Below, in pieces: positions 34,243 through 42,159 of a stretch of DNA of 64,000 nt (the first letter of the stretch is position 1; each line of letters starts with the position of its first letter). Made by a program: the position numbers and the translations under genes. Where the stretch lies: the NCBI RefSeq assembly GCF_019880225.1, contig NZ_CP082284.1:2852001-2916000 (forward strand), written 5' to 3'. This DNA comes from Halobaculum rubrum. Lineage in GTDB: Archaea; Halobacteriota; Halobacteria; Halobacteriales; Haloferacaceae. Below the pieces are notes generated by a model that was not told the DNA's origin, ran no database searches, and worked only from the letters and a program-made list of their open reading frames with translations.

Positions 34243-35367
34243 TCAGTCGAGGTCGACCCGGACGCCCTCGGCGTCCGAGCGCTCGACGGCGTCGAGCACG
34301 CGCTGGATCTCGTAGCCGTCGTCGAAGCTCGGTAGGAACTCGTCGGTTCCGGCGACGCTCCGCAGGAACTCGTAGTTCTCGTGGACGAAGGTGTGCTCCC
34401 AGCCGATAACGTGGCCCGGCGGCCACCAGTGCTCGATGTACGGGTCGTCCTCGTCGGTGACCAGCACGGTCTCGTACCCGCGGGCGTCGCCGGTCATGAC
34501 CTCCAACTCGTTCAGCCGCTCCAGCGAGAACCGTAGGCTTCCCTGGCTCCCGTGGACGGTGATCGTGTGGTCGTTCTTGTGACCCTCCGTCACGCGCGAG
34601 GCCTCGAAGGTGGCCGTCGCGCCGGAGTCGTACTCCACCTGCGCGGAGTAGGCGTCGTCGACGGTGACGGGGCGGGTCTCGCCGTCCCCGCCCTCAACCG
34701 GGCGCTCCTCGGTGAACGTCTGCAGGTGTCCGGAGACGCTCGCGGCCTCGCCGACGCGGTCGCCGACGAGGAAGCGCGCGAGATCGATCGTGTGTGCGCC
34801 CAGGTCGCCGAGCGCGCCCGACCCGGCCAGCTCCTCGTCGTTGCGCCAACTCCACGGCGCCTCCGGGTCCGAGAGCCAGTCCTGCAGGTACCGCCCGCGA
34901 ACCTGTCGGATCTCGCCGAGCTCGCCGTCGTCGATGAGCCGCTTCGCGTATCGGATCGCCGGAACGAACCGGTAGTTGAACGCGCAGCCGGCGGGCACGT
35001 CGGCCGCGGCGGCGGCGTCGCGCAGCCTCTCGGCCCCCGCGAGTGTCGGTGCCAGCGGCTTCTCACAGAGGACGGGCGTGCCGGCCTCCAGCGCCGCCAC
35101 CGACGGCTCGACGTGGAGGTGGTTCGGCCCGAGGTTGTAGAAGGCGTCCACCTCCTCGACCACGTCGCGCCAGTCGGTGGCGGTGTGGTCGAATCCGAGC
35201 GTCTCCGCGGCGTCGGCCAGCGCCGCCTCGTCGCGTCCGATGACGGTATGTCGGTTCGTCTCGGGCGCGTCCTCGAAGAACATGGGCAGGCGGTCGAGCG
35301 CGTTCGCGTGCGCCTTGCCCATGAAGCGGTACCCCAGTACGCCGATGTCGATGGGTTCGTCGGTCAT
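34243..35367 (-). CDS. Gfo/Idh/MocA-family sugar oxidoreductase (1)
   Basis: A 374-residue NAD(P)-dependent dehydrogenase. Rossmann start IGVLGYRFMGKAHANAL, catalytic-lysine motif CEKPLAP (about 97-103), and the C-terminal alpha/beta sheet domain with GDLGAHTIDLARFL supplying the His/Asp pair. Family members oxidise sugars, inositols or glycosides at C1 or C3. It starts 12 bp after the TIM-barrel gene on the same strand, so the two act together. Last gene of the carbohydrate cluster. Confidence 0.88.
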   Translation of the reverse strand: MTDEPIDIGVLGYRFMGKAHANALDRLPMFFEDAPETNRHTVIGRDEAALADAAETLGFDHTATDWRDVVEEVDAFYNLGPNHLHVEPSVAALEAGTPVLCEKPLAPTLAGAERLRDAAAAADVPAGCAFNYRFVPAIRYAKRLIDDGELGEIRQVRGRYLQDWLSDPEAPWSWRNDEELAGSGALGDLGAHTIDLARFLVGDRVGEAASVSGHLQTFTEERPVEGGDGETRPVTVDDAYSAQVEYDSGATATFEASRVTEGHKNDHTITVHGSQGSLRFSLERLNELEVMTGDARGYETVLVTDEDDPYIEHWWPPGHVIGWEHTFVHENYEFLRSVAGTDEFLPSFDDGYEIQRVLDAVERSDAEGVRVDLD

Positions 35368-35379
35368 TTCGTGTTCACC

Positions 35380-36348
35380 TCACTCCGCCCAGTATGCGTC
35401 GCCGGGGGTGGTCTCGAATCGCGCGCGCTTCAGCAGGTCGACGGCCTTCTCCAGCCCCTCCCGGGAGGAGGTGAGCGCGTCCTCGTGTTCGATGGAGAGC
35501 GCGCCGTCGTAGCCGACCATCCGGAGCGTGCTGACCACGTCCTTCCAGTGCGCCTCGCCGTGGCCGTAGCCGACCGAGCGGAACAGCCACGAGCGGTTCT
35601 CGCTGTCGGCGTAGTCGGTCGTGTCGAGCACGCCCTTCTCGCGGGCCTGCGACTCGTACACCTTCGTGTCCTTGGCGTGGACGTGGTGGATCGCGTCGTG
35701 CTCGCCGAGCACGCGGATCGCCTCGGTCACGTCGATCCCCTGCCAGTAGAGGTGCGAGGGGTCGAAGTTGGCGCCGACGCGCCCGTTCGTCGCCTCGCGG
35801 AGCCGAAGCATGCCGTGCGGCTCGTACACGAGCATGTTCGGGTGCATCTCGATCGCCAGATCGACGCTGTGGTGGTCGGCGTGCGCGGCCAGATCCGACC
35901 AGTAGTCCTCGGCGATCTCCCACTGGTACGCCTCGGCCTCGGCGTGCTCGGTGGGCCACGGCGCCGTGATCCAGTTGGGAACCTCGTCGTTCGGACCCCC
36001 GGCGGGCAGCCCCGAGAAGCAGGTGACGGTGTCGACGCCGAACTCGTCGGCGAGCTCGACCGCCCCTCGCAGCTCGTGATCTGCCGCGTCGGCGGTTTCG
36101 TCGTCGGGGTGCAGCGGGTTGTTGTGTGTCGCGAACGCGCTCACGCGCAGGTCGTGTTCGTCAAGATCCGCCCGGAGCGTCTCGCGCGCGTCCTCGTCCG
36201 CCAGCAGCCCCTCGCGGTCGGTGTGGTCCTGTCCGGGATAGCCGCCGACGCCGAGTTCGACCGTCTCGACGCCGATAGCGGAGAGATACTCGAACGCGTC
36301 AGATCGCGATTCACCGCCGAGTGGGACGGTCAGTACGCCGATGTCCAT
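35380..36348 (-). CDS. TIM-barrel sugar isomerase/epimerase (AP-endonuclease 2 fold)
   Basis: A 322-residue xylose-isomerase-like TIM barrel. Metal-binding residues are visible in AIEMHPNMLVYEP (Glu), NFDPSHLYWQG (Asp/His), HHVHAKDTKV (His, Asp) and LSIEHEDA (Glu). Such proteins isomerise or epimerise sugars, and some cleave 3-keto-glycosides. ATG 36348 is chosen; a GTG two codons upstream is equally possible given a TATA box at 36371-36380. It forms a two-gene unit with the Gfo/Idh gene behind it, which suggests oxidation and isomerisation/cleavage of the same sugar. Confidence 0.86.
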   Translation of the reverse strand: MDIGVLTVPLGGESRSDAFEYLSAIGVETVELGVGGYPGQDHTDREGLLADEDARETLRADLDEHDLRVSAFATHNNPLHPDDETADAADHELRGAVELADEFGVDTVTCFSGLPAGGPNDEVPNWITAPWPTEHAEAEAYQWEIAEDYWSDLAAHADHHSVDLAIEMHPNMLVYEPHGMLRLREATNGRVGANFDPSHLYWQGIDVTEAIRVLGEHDAIHHVHAKDTKVYESQAREKGVLDTTDYADSENRSWLFRSVGYGHGEAHWKDVVSTLRMVGYDGALSIEHEDALTSSREGLEKAVDLLKRARFETTPGDAYWAE

Positions 36349-36370
36349 ACTCACAGATTGTACAACGATC

Positions 36371-36380
36371 CGAATAAATC
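36371..36380 (-). promoter_or_regulatory. TATA element of the TIM-barrel/Gfo-Idh unit
   Basis: Reverse-strand GATTTATTCG, 23-32 bp before ATG 36348. A short palindrome TTGTACAA lies between it and the start (about 36357-36364), a possible operator site. Confidence 0.55.
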
Positions 36381-36459
36381 TATATGTCGGCCCGGGGCCG
36401 GTGTCCCGTCACGGAACCACAGGGCTGTTGTCCGGAGCTACGGCTCGGGAGCTCTCGGC

Positions 36460-37554
36460 TCAGGCCGCGCCGTCCTCGCTCGCGGCGCGCCGGTCCATGG
36501 GGTCCTCCAGTTCGCCCATGATCTCCTCGAAGGCGTCCGTGGCGGTCACCAGCCCGCGGATCTCGCCGTCGGAAACGACGAGCGCGAGCTCTTGCCCCTC
36601 CACCTGGAAGCGGTCGATCGCGTCCGAGACGGTCGCGTCCGGCGAGAGCGTCATCGGCGGGGCGGCGACCTCCCGGAGGTCGTGGTCGGAGTCCGTGAGC
36701 CGGTCGGCCTCACGGATGAACGCCGGCACGTACACGATGCCGAGGAACTCCTCGCCGTCGTCCCCCAGCAGCGGGAACCGGGTGTGCGGGTACTCGCGCA
36801 TCCGCGCGAGGTTCTCCGCCCACGGATCGCCGGTCGACAGCGACACTATCTCCGCGGGCGGGACCATGATATCCGAGACGGTTCGTTCCCCGACCCGGAG
36901 CGCGTTGACGACCTCCTCGCGGCGCTCATCCGAAAGATCTCCGGCCTCCAGCGTCGAGGACAGCTCCCGGCGGAGATCGGCCCGGGACTCGATGACGTCC
37001 TCCTCGGTCTCCAGCCACGCGCCGGTCATCTCCACGCCGAACAGCTTCAGGGTCGACTTCGCGACCCAGTCGCCGAAGGTGATGACCGGCGAGATCAGTG
37101 CGTGGAAGTAATACAGCGGGGTCGCCCCGTACCGCGACACCATCCGCGATCGCTCCACGCCGAGGTACGTCGGCGTCTGCTCGCCGTGCGTGAGGTGCAG
37201 GAGGTTGATGATGACGAACCCGAGTATCGCACCGGCCCCCACCGACGCCAGCGCGGTGTTCGCGAACACCGGCTCGAACAGCGCCGCGAGCGCCGGCTCG
37301 GCGACGATCCCGACGGCGATGCTCGAGGCGGTGATCCCGACCTGGCAGGTCGTCAGGTAGATCTCGAGGTTCTGGGTCATCTCCCAGGCGCGTTCGAGCG
37401 CGGGCGTGTCGCCGACGAACTCCGCCTCGGTGAACTGCCGCGCCCGCGTCAGCGCGAACTCGATCGCGACGAAGAAGCCGTTCGCGAGGATCAGGCCGAT
37501 CCCCGCGACGAGTCTGACCAGAACCTCCGGCGTGCTCATCGCTGTCGTAACCAT
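36460..37554 (-). CDS. CNNM/CBS-domain membrane protein (CorC/HlyC family)
   Basis: A 364-residue protein with an N-terminal CNNM (DUF21) domain of three or four membrane segments (GLILANGFFVAIEFAL, TCQVGITASSIAVGIVAEP, HLTHGEQTPTYLG) and a tandem CBS pair (about 220-345, SDIMVPPAEIVSLS). Relatives move magnesium or cobalt and sense adenine nucleotides through the CBS pair. It sits between the two dehydrogenase genes of the sugar cluster on the same strand, 50 bp from the upstream one; a link to sugar metabolism is not obvious. The HlyC/CorC C-terminal domain found in many relatives is absent. Confidence 0.85.
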   Translation of the reverse strand: MVTTAMSTPEVLVRLVAGIGLILANGFFVAIEFALTRARQFTEAEFVGDTPALERAWEMTQNLEIYLTTCQVGITASSIAVGIVAEPALAALFEPVFANTALASVGAGAILGFVIINLLHLTHGEQTPTYLGVERSRMVSRYGATPLYYFHALISPVITFGDWVAKSTLKLFGVEMTGAWLETEEDVIESRADLRRELSSTLEAGDLSDERREEVVNALRVGERTVSDIMVPPAEIVSLSTGDPWAENLARMREYPHTRFPLLGDDGEEFLGIVYVPAFIREADRLTDSDHDLREVAAPPMTLSPDATVSDAIDRFQVEGQELALVVSDGEIRGLVTATDAFEEIMGELEDPMDRRAASEDGAA

Positions 37555-37604
37555 CGCTTCCGAGTTGCTCTCGACGGGACAAAAACCGGACGGCCGATCG
37601 AAGC

Positions 37605-38687
37605 CTACTCGTCGAGTCTGACCGCCCGCCCCTCCTCGGTCGAGCGGTAGATCCCGTCGATGACGCGCTGGACCGTCAGCGCCTGCTCGACGGTGTTGCG
37701 GGTGGGCGCCTCGCCGGTGGCGACCGCCTCGAGGAACGCCGCCTGCTCGGCGCGGTGGGTGTCGACCTCGCGGGTGTCCACGGCGGTGTCCGTGAGGTGG
37801 TGGCCGCCCCCGATCCCGTTATCGAACAGCGTGAGGTCGCCGCTGTCGCGGTCGAAGTGTGCGCCGGCCTCGGTCCCGCGGACGAAGAAGTCGTTGTTCT
37901 CCGGGCGGTTCGTCGCCCACGCGGCCTCGAGCGAGACGGTGGCGCCGTCGGCGGTGCGGATGAACGCCGAGACGGAGTCGTCGACGTCGAACTCCTCGGG
38001 ACCGGCGTCGTCGCCCCACATGTCGATGTAGGTGTAGTCGTCGCGACCCCCGAACTCCGAGCGCGCGACGCCGGAGACCTCGACGACCTCCGTGAAATCG
38101 AGGAAGTACAGTGCGAGATCGATCGCGTGGACCCCGATGTCGATGAGGCTGCCGCCGCCCGAGACCGCCTTGCTCGTGAACCACGAGCCGCGACCGGGGA
38201 CGCCCCGCCGCCGCACGTAGTTCGCCTCGACGTGGGTCACGTCGCCGAGTCGCCCCTCGCCCTGGTAGTGTTTCAGCACCTCGACGGGCGCCGCGAAGCG
38301 GTTGTTGAACCCGACCATGCAGATCCCCTCTGCCGCGCGGGCGGCCTCGGCGATGCGCTCGGCCGACTCCAGCGTGTGCGCCAGCGGCTTCTCCAGCAGG
38401 ACGTCCAGCCCCCACTCCAGCGCGGAGACGGCGTACTCCTCGTGAAACCGGTTCGGTGTCGTGATGAGCACGGCGTCGACCACGTCGTACAGTTCGCCGG
38501 CGTCCTCGAACGCGTGCGCGTCGTACTCGCGGACGAACCGCTCGCGAGCGTCGCTATCGACGTCCATGCCGCCGACCAGATCCGCCCCGAGCGACTCCAG
38601 CCGCTCGGCGTGGTGGTGACCGATGCCGCCGAGCCCGACGATGCCGACGCGGACCCCGGACGGGTCGAAGCCGTCGACGGACGTCAT
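37605..38687 (-). CDS. Gfo/Idh/MocA-family sugar oxidoreductase (2)
   Basis: A 360-residue NAD(P)-dependent dehydrogenase, distinct from the copy at 34243. Rossmann motif VGIVGLGGIGHHHAERL, catalytic LLEKPLAHTLE, and IDIGVHAIDLALYFLDF in the substrate domain. A YTYIDMWGDD segment and a conserved NGIGGGHH near the C-terminus may shape the sugar pocket. It follows the small membrane-protein gene of the ABC operon by 66 bp and is probably co-transcribed, so it should act on the imported sugar. Confidence 0.88.
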   Translation of the reverse strand: MTSVDGFDPSGVRVGIVGLGGIGHHHAERLESLGADLVGGMDVDSDARERFVREYDAHAFEDAGELYDVVDAVLITTPNRFHEEYAVSALEWGLDVLLEKPLAHTLESAERIAEAARAAEGICMVGFNNRFAAPVEVLKHYQGEGRLGDVTHVEANYVRRRGVPGRGSWFTSKAVSGGGSLIDIGVHAIDLALYFLDFTEVVEVSGVARSEFGGRDDYTYIDMWGDDAGPEEFDVDDSVSAFIRTADGATVSLEAAWATNRPENNDFFVRGTEAGAHFDRDSGDLTLFDNGIGGGHHLTDTAVDTREVDTHRAEQAAFLEAVATGEAPTRNTVEQALTVQRVIDGIYRSTEEGRAVRLDE

Positions 38688-38753
38688 CGTCGCACCCCGG
38701 AAGGACTACTCGATATCGAGTAACACATCATGGTCGGACGGAGGGGAAGGGGG

Positions 38754-38948
38754 TCAGTATAGTTGTCGTTCCCGTTCCTCGCGTTCGGCCTCCGCCTCCG
38801 CCTGCTCGGACCGGTTGCGTCGACCGCGGAGGTACTGACGGGCCAGCGGGAGGAATCGGTTCTTCCCGTCGCGAGCCAGCGCGTACAGCCCGTACACCCA
38901 CGGAACGAACAGCAGCGTCACGGCCGCGAGGTACAGGGCGTCGACCAT
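38754..38948 (-). CDS. 64-aa single-span membrane protein in ABC operon
   Basis: One N-terminal transmembrane helix (about 5-24, YLAAVTLLFVPWVYGLYAL), then a basic patch (RQYLRGRRNR) and a charged EAEAEREERERQLY helix that would face the cytoplasm. The start is 1 bp after the ATPase stop codon, so translation is coupled with the transporter. Similar small proteins accompany haloarchaeal sugar ABC operons. It could help assemble or regulate the transporter; no function is established. Confidence 0.75.
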   Translation of the reverse strand: MVDALYLAAVTLLFVPWVYGLYALARDGKNRFLPLARQYLRGRRNRSEQAEAEAEREERERQLY

Positions 38949-38949
38949 C

Positions 38950-40128
38950 CTACTCGGCCTCCTCCCCGCGAGCGTCGGCCGCCGACTCCGCCGTCCGCGA
39001 GACGCCGTGAACGAGCGCCTCGCCGGTCGCGTCGTCGAACAGGTGTACCTTCGCGCGGTCAAGCGCCACGTCGAGGCGGTCGCCCTCCTCGAGCGTGCTG
39101 TCCGGCGAGACGCTCATGAGGAGACTGTCGTCGCCGCTCACGTCTCCGCCCATTCCGGACTCGGTGTCCTCCGCGAGCATGAGGTAGACGAATATCTCGT
39201 CGCCCATCGGCTCCATGACGTCAACCTCGGCGTCGATCAGTTCGGTCGGGTCGGCCGCGTCGTCGCGGAACTCCTCGGGGTAGACGTCCTCCGGGCGGAC
39301 GCCGAGCGTCACCTGGGTTCCGGGAGCGATCTCTGCGCCCTCGGTCGGGAAAGTGACGTCGTAGTGGGCCGACGAGAAGCCGGAAGCGGTCAGCTCCCCG
39401 TGAGTGAAGTTCATCGCCGGCGAGCCGATGAACCCGGCGACGAACTCGTTCGTGGGCTCGTTGTAGCAGGTCAGCGGCGCGGCGAACTGTTGGAGTTCGC
39501 CCTCGTTGAGGACGGCGATGCGGTCCGACATCGTCATCGCCTCCGCCTGGTCGTGGGTGACGTAGATGATGGTCGTCTCCAGTTCCCTGTGGAGCCGCTG
39601 GAGTTCGGTACGCATGTGGACGCGCAGCTTCGCGTCCAGGTTCGCCAGCGGCTCGTCCATGAGGAACACCTCGGGCTCGCGCACGATGGCGCGGGCGATG
39701 GCGATGCGCTGGCGCTGCCCGCCCGACATCTCGTCGGGCATCCGGTCGAGCATTCCCTCCATCTGAACGACGCGGGCGGCGTCGTCGACGCGACGGTCGA
39801 TCTCCTCTTTCTCGTAGTTGCGCAGCCGCAGCCCGAAGGAGATGTTGTCGTACACGTCCATGTGCGGGAACAGCGCGATGTTCTGGAACACCATCGAGAT
39901 GCCGCGGTCCTTCGGCGGCAGCGTCGTCACGTCGCGCTCGCCGATGTGGATCGTGCCGTCGCTGGGCATCGTCAGCCCCGCGATCATCTCCATGGTCGTG
40001 GACTTCCCACAGCCGGAGGGACCGACGAGCGTGATGAACTCGCCGTCCTCGATGTCGAGGTTCATCCCCTCGACTGCGGTCACGTCCTCGTACCGTTTCG
40101 TCACGTCCGTGAGTTGAACTCGTGCCAT
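38950..40128 (-). CDS. ABC transporter ATPase, MalK/UgpC type
   Basis: A 392-residue carbohydrate-ABC ATPase. Walker A GPSGCGKST (about 36-44), Q-loop SMVFQNIALFPHM, signature MSGGQRQR, Walker B VFLMDEPLANLD and H-loop THDQAEAM. A C-terminal OB/TOBE regulatory domain (about 240-375) includes LGVRPEDVYPEE. Energises import by the two permeases encoded directly upstream (4 bp gap). Confidence 0.95.
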   Translation of the reverse strand: MARVQLTDVTKRYEDVTAVEGMNLDIEDGEFITLVGPSGCGKSTTMEMIAGLTMPSDGTIHIGERDVTTLPPKDRGISMVFQNIALFPHMDVYDNISFGLRLRNYEKEEIDRRVDDAARVVQMEGMLDRMPDEMSGGQRQRIAIARAIVREPEVFLMDEPLANLDAKLRVHMRTELQRLHRELETTIIYVTHDQAEAMTMSDRIAVLNEGELQQFAAPLTCYNEPTNEFVAGFIGSPAMNFTHGELTASGFSSAHYDVTFPTEGAEIAPGTQVTLGVRPEDVYPEEFRDDAADPTELIDAEVDVMEPMGDEIFVYLMLAEDTESGMGGDVSGDDSLLMSVSPDSTLEEGDRLDVALDRAKVHLFDDATGEALVHGVSRTAESAADARGEEAE

Positions 40129-40132
40129 TGTC

Positions 40133-41068
40133 TTACTCCTTGAGTGCGCCCGCGGTCAGTCCGCTCACGATCTTCTCCTGGGCGACGACCACGAGGATCG
40201 CCACCGGAACCACGGCGATGATGCTGCCCGCGGCCATGATGCCGTACGTCACCTCGAACTGCCCCGCGCGCTGGAGGCTGAGGAGACCGCCCACGATGGG
40301 CGCCCAGTTGTCCGGCTGTCCGTTGTTCATCAACTGGCTGAAGAAGAACTCGTTGTAGACGGCGATGAACGTCAACACGCCCGCCGTCGCCACGCCCGGC
40401 GCCGACAGCGGGATGATGACCCGGAACAGCGCGCCCAGTCGGGTCGTCCCCTCGACGCGGGCGGCGTCCTCCAGCCCGTCGGGGATCTGTCCGTAGAACG
40501 TCGTGAGAATGAAGATCGACAGCGGCATGAACAGCGAGCTGAAGGGCAGGACCATCGATCCCGGCGTGTTGTAGAGTGTGAGCCCCGGGATCACGTTCCC
40601 CGTGAACAGCTGGTACAGCGGGACGAAGAACGCCGCCGGCGGGAAGTAGCTGATCGCGAGCACCAGCAGCATCAGCGGCGCCCGGCCGGGGAACCGCAGT
40701 CGGCCGAACACGTACCCCGCGAGGCTCGACAGCAACAGCACGATCACCGTCGTCGATAGCGCCAGAACGAGGCTGTTCACCATGTATCGCAGGAAGTTGA
40801 TCTTCCGGAACACCTCGACGAACACGGCGAAGTCGACCGCCGCCGGGATCACGGCCAGCGGCACGTTCTCCGGAGTCACGCCCAACACCAGCAGGAAGTA
40901 GAACGGGAACAGCGTGGTGACCAGGAAGAAGATCGTCGCGACGTAGAACATCGCGCGGTACGCCCGCTCGGGGTCGTCGATCGACCGCGCGACCCACCGC
41001 TGGAGCGGACCGCGCTTCAGTTCCGGTTCGCCCGCGACGCCGCCGTCGGTTCGCGTGTCGTCTCTCAT
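40133..41068 (-). CDS. Carbohydrate ABC permease, MalG type
   Basis: A 311-residue inner-membrane permease with six segments and the EAA loop as DAARVEGTTRLGALFRVIIPL near residue 225. The N-terminal 40 residues are polar and cytoplasmic. ATG 41068 overlaps the stop of the MalF-type permease (ATGA), so the two subunits are translationally coupled. An open frame upstream of 41068 is out of context and ignored. Confidence 0.93.
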   Translation of the reverse strand: MRDDTRTDGGVAGEPELKRGPLQRWVARSIDDPERAYRAMFYVATIFFLVTTLFPFYFLLVLGVTPENVPLAVIPAAVDFAVFVEVFRKINFLRYMVNSLVLALSTTVIVLLLSSLAGYVFGRLRFPGRAPLMLLVLAISYFPPAAFFVPLYQLFTGNVIPGLTLYNTPGSMVLPFSSLFMPLSIFILTTFYGQIPDGLEDAARVEGTTRLGALFRVIIPLSAPGVATAGVLTFIAVYNEFFFSQLMNNGQPDNWAPIVGGLLSLQRAGQFEVTYGIMAAGSIIAVVPVAILVVVAQEKIVSGLTAGALKE

Positions 41069-42069
41069 AGGTTCCCTCGTGCGTAGCCCACGATGTACAC
41101 TGAAACGACGACCCCGATGATGGCCGCCGTGACGAACGCGATGGTCGCCGAGGAGCCGAGCATCCGGTTGCTCCACGTCGTCACCACCAGACACGACAGC
41201 GACGGGACGGTCGTACACCCCGCGACGGTCTCGATGAGCCCGTAGATCCGCATCGCCTGGATCGTGCGGAACAGCATCGCGACCAGCACCGTCGGCAGGA
41301 TGATGGGCAGTGTGATGTACTTGAAGCGCTGCCACGGCGAGGCGCCGGCGACCTTCGCCACGTCGAAGAGGCTTCGGTCGATCGACTGCATCCCGGCGAG
41401 AATGAGCAGCGCCATGAACGCCGTCGTCTTCCAGATGTCGGCCACGATGACGATCATCGTCGCGTCCTGGGCGTTCGCCAGCGGCGTCGTCGTGAGCAGC
41501 CCCAGTTGGTTCAACAGCGCCGGGTCCTGGGCGGTCCCGACGAGGAAGCCGATGTTCGGCTGGAACATCAGGTAGAAGATCATCCCCTGGACGACGATCG
41601 GGATCGCCCACGGGAGGATGATCGCGACCCGGACCCAGCGGCGCCCGCTGAACTCCTGGTCCAACACGAGCGCCTGAACGAACCCGATGAGCGTCTCGAA
41701 GGAAACGCTGATCAGCGTGAACACCAGCGTCACCGCGAGCGCGCTGTTGAACAGTGCGTCGACCGTCAGGCTCTCCGGCAGGAACGGCGACGGTAACAGC
41801 GCGGATCGTTCGCCCGTGAGGATCGCCACGTAGTTCTCCAGTCCGACGAACGAACCGACGCTCGCCGCACCCACGCTGTCGGCGAACAGCGAGATCCTGA
41901 ACGTCGACAGCAGCGGCCAGAACGCGATCACGGCCAACAGCAACAGCGCCGGTGACAGGAGAAGATACGCGTACTGCGTCTCAGAGAGGTTCTCCATCCA
42001 CCTGACGGTGTTCACGTACACGCCAGATCGCTCCCCCGGTGGGCCGCCCGTCTGTTGTTCGGTGCTCAT
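41065..42069 (-). CDS. Carbohydrate ABC permease, MalF type
   Basis: A 334-residue permease with six to seven transmembrane helices; EAA loop DVAKVAGASPWQRFKYITLPI (about 236-256). Pairs with the MalG-type subunit encoded next. ATG 42069 overlaps the stop of a possible 13-codon upstream frame (see 42066-42107). The 90 bp to the binding-protein stop contains AT-rich patches that could host an internal promoter or RNA processing site, allowing different levels of binding protein and permease. Confidence 0.93.
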   Translation of the reverse strand: MSTEQQTGGPPGERSGVYVNTVRWMENLSETQYAYLLLSPALLLLAVIAFWPLLSTFRISLFADSVGAASVGSFVGLENYVAILTGERSALLPSPFLPESLTVDALFNSALAVTLVFTLISVSFETLIGFVQALVLDQEFSGRRWVRVAIILPWAIPIVVQGMIFYLMFQPNIGFLVGTAQDPALLNQLGLLTTTPLANAQDATMIVIVADIWKTTAFMALLILAGMQSIDRSLFDVAKVAGASPWQRFKYITLPIILPTVLVAMLFRTIQAMRIYGLIETVAGCTTVPSLSCLVVTTWSNRMLGSSATIAFVTAAIIGVVVSVYIVGYARGNL

Positions 42070-42107
42070 GACGGTCTGGAACTGTGGTACGATAGCTCGG
42101 TGCTCAT
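42066..42107 (-). CDS. Possible 13-codon upstream ORF coupled to the permease
   Basis: ATG 42107-42105 opens a frame encoding MSTELSYHSSRPS and ends at TGA overlapping the permease ATG as ATGA. The first ten bases (ATGAGCACCG) also occur at the permease start, so the upstream start looks like a partial duplication 38 bp away. Whether it is translated is unknown; it could be chance. Confidence 0.3.
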   Translation of the reverse strand: MSTELSYHSSRPS

Positions 42108-42159
42108 GTCAATTGGTAACGATTGTATATGACGTTAATAAATGTATGGCCTGTTCCCG

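Noticed and set aside
34552..37650. 1032-codon open frame on the plus strand
   Set aside because: Antisense to the TIM-barrel, dehydrogenase and CNNM genes; no recognisable motif.
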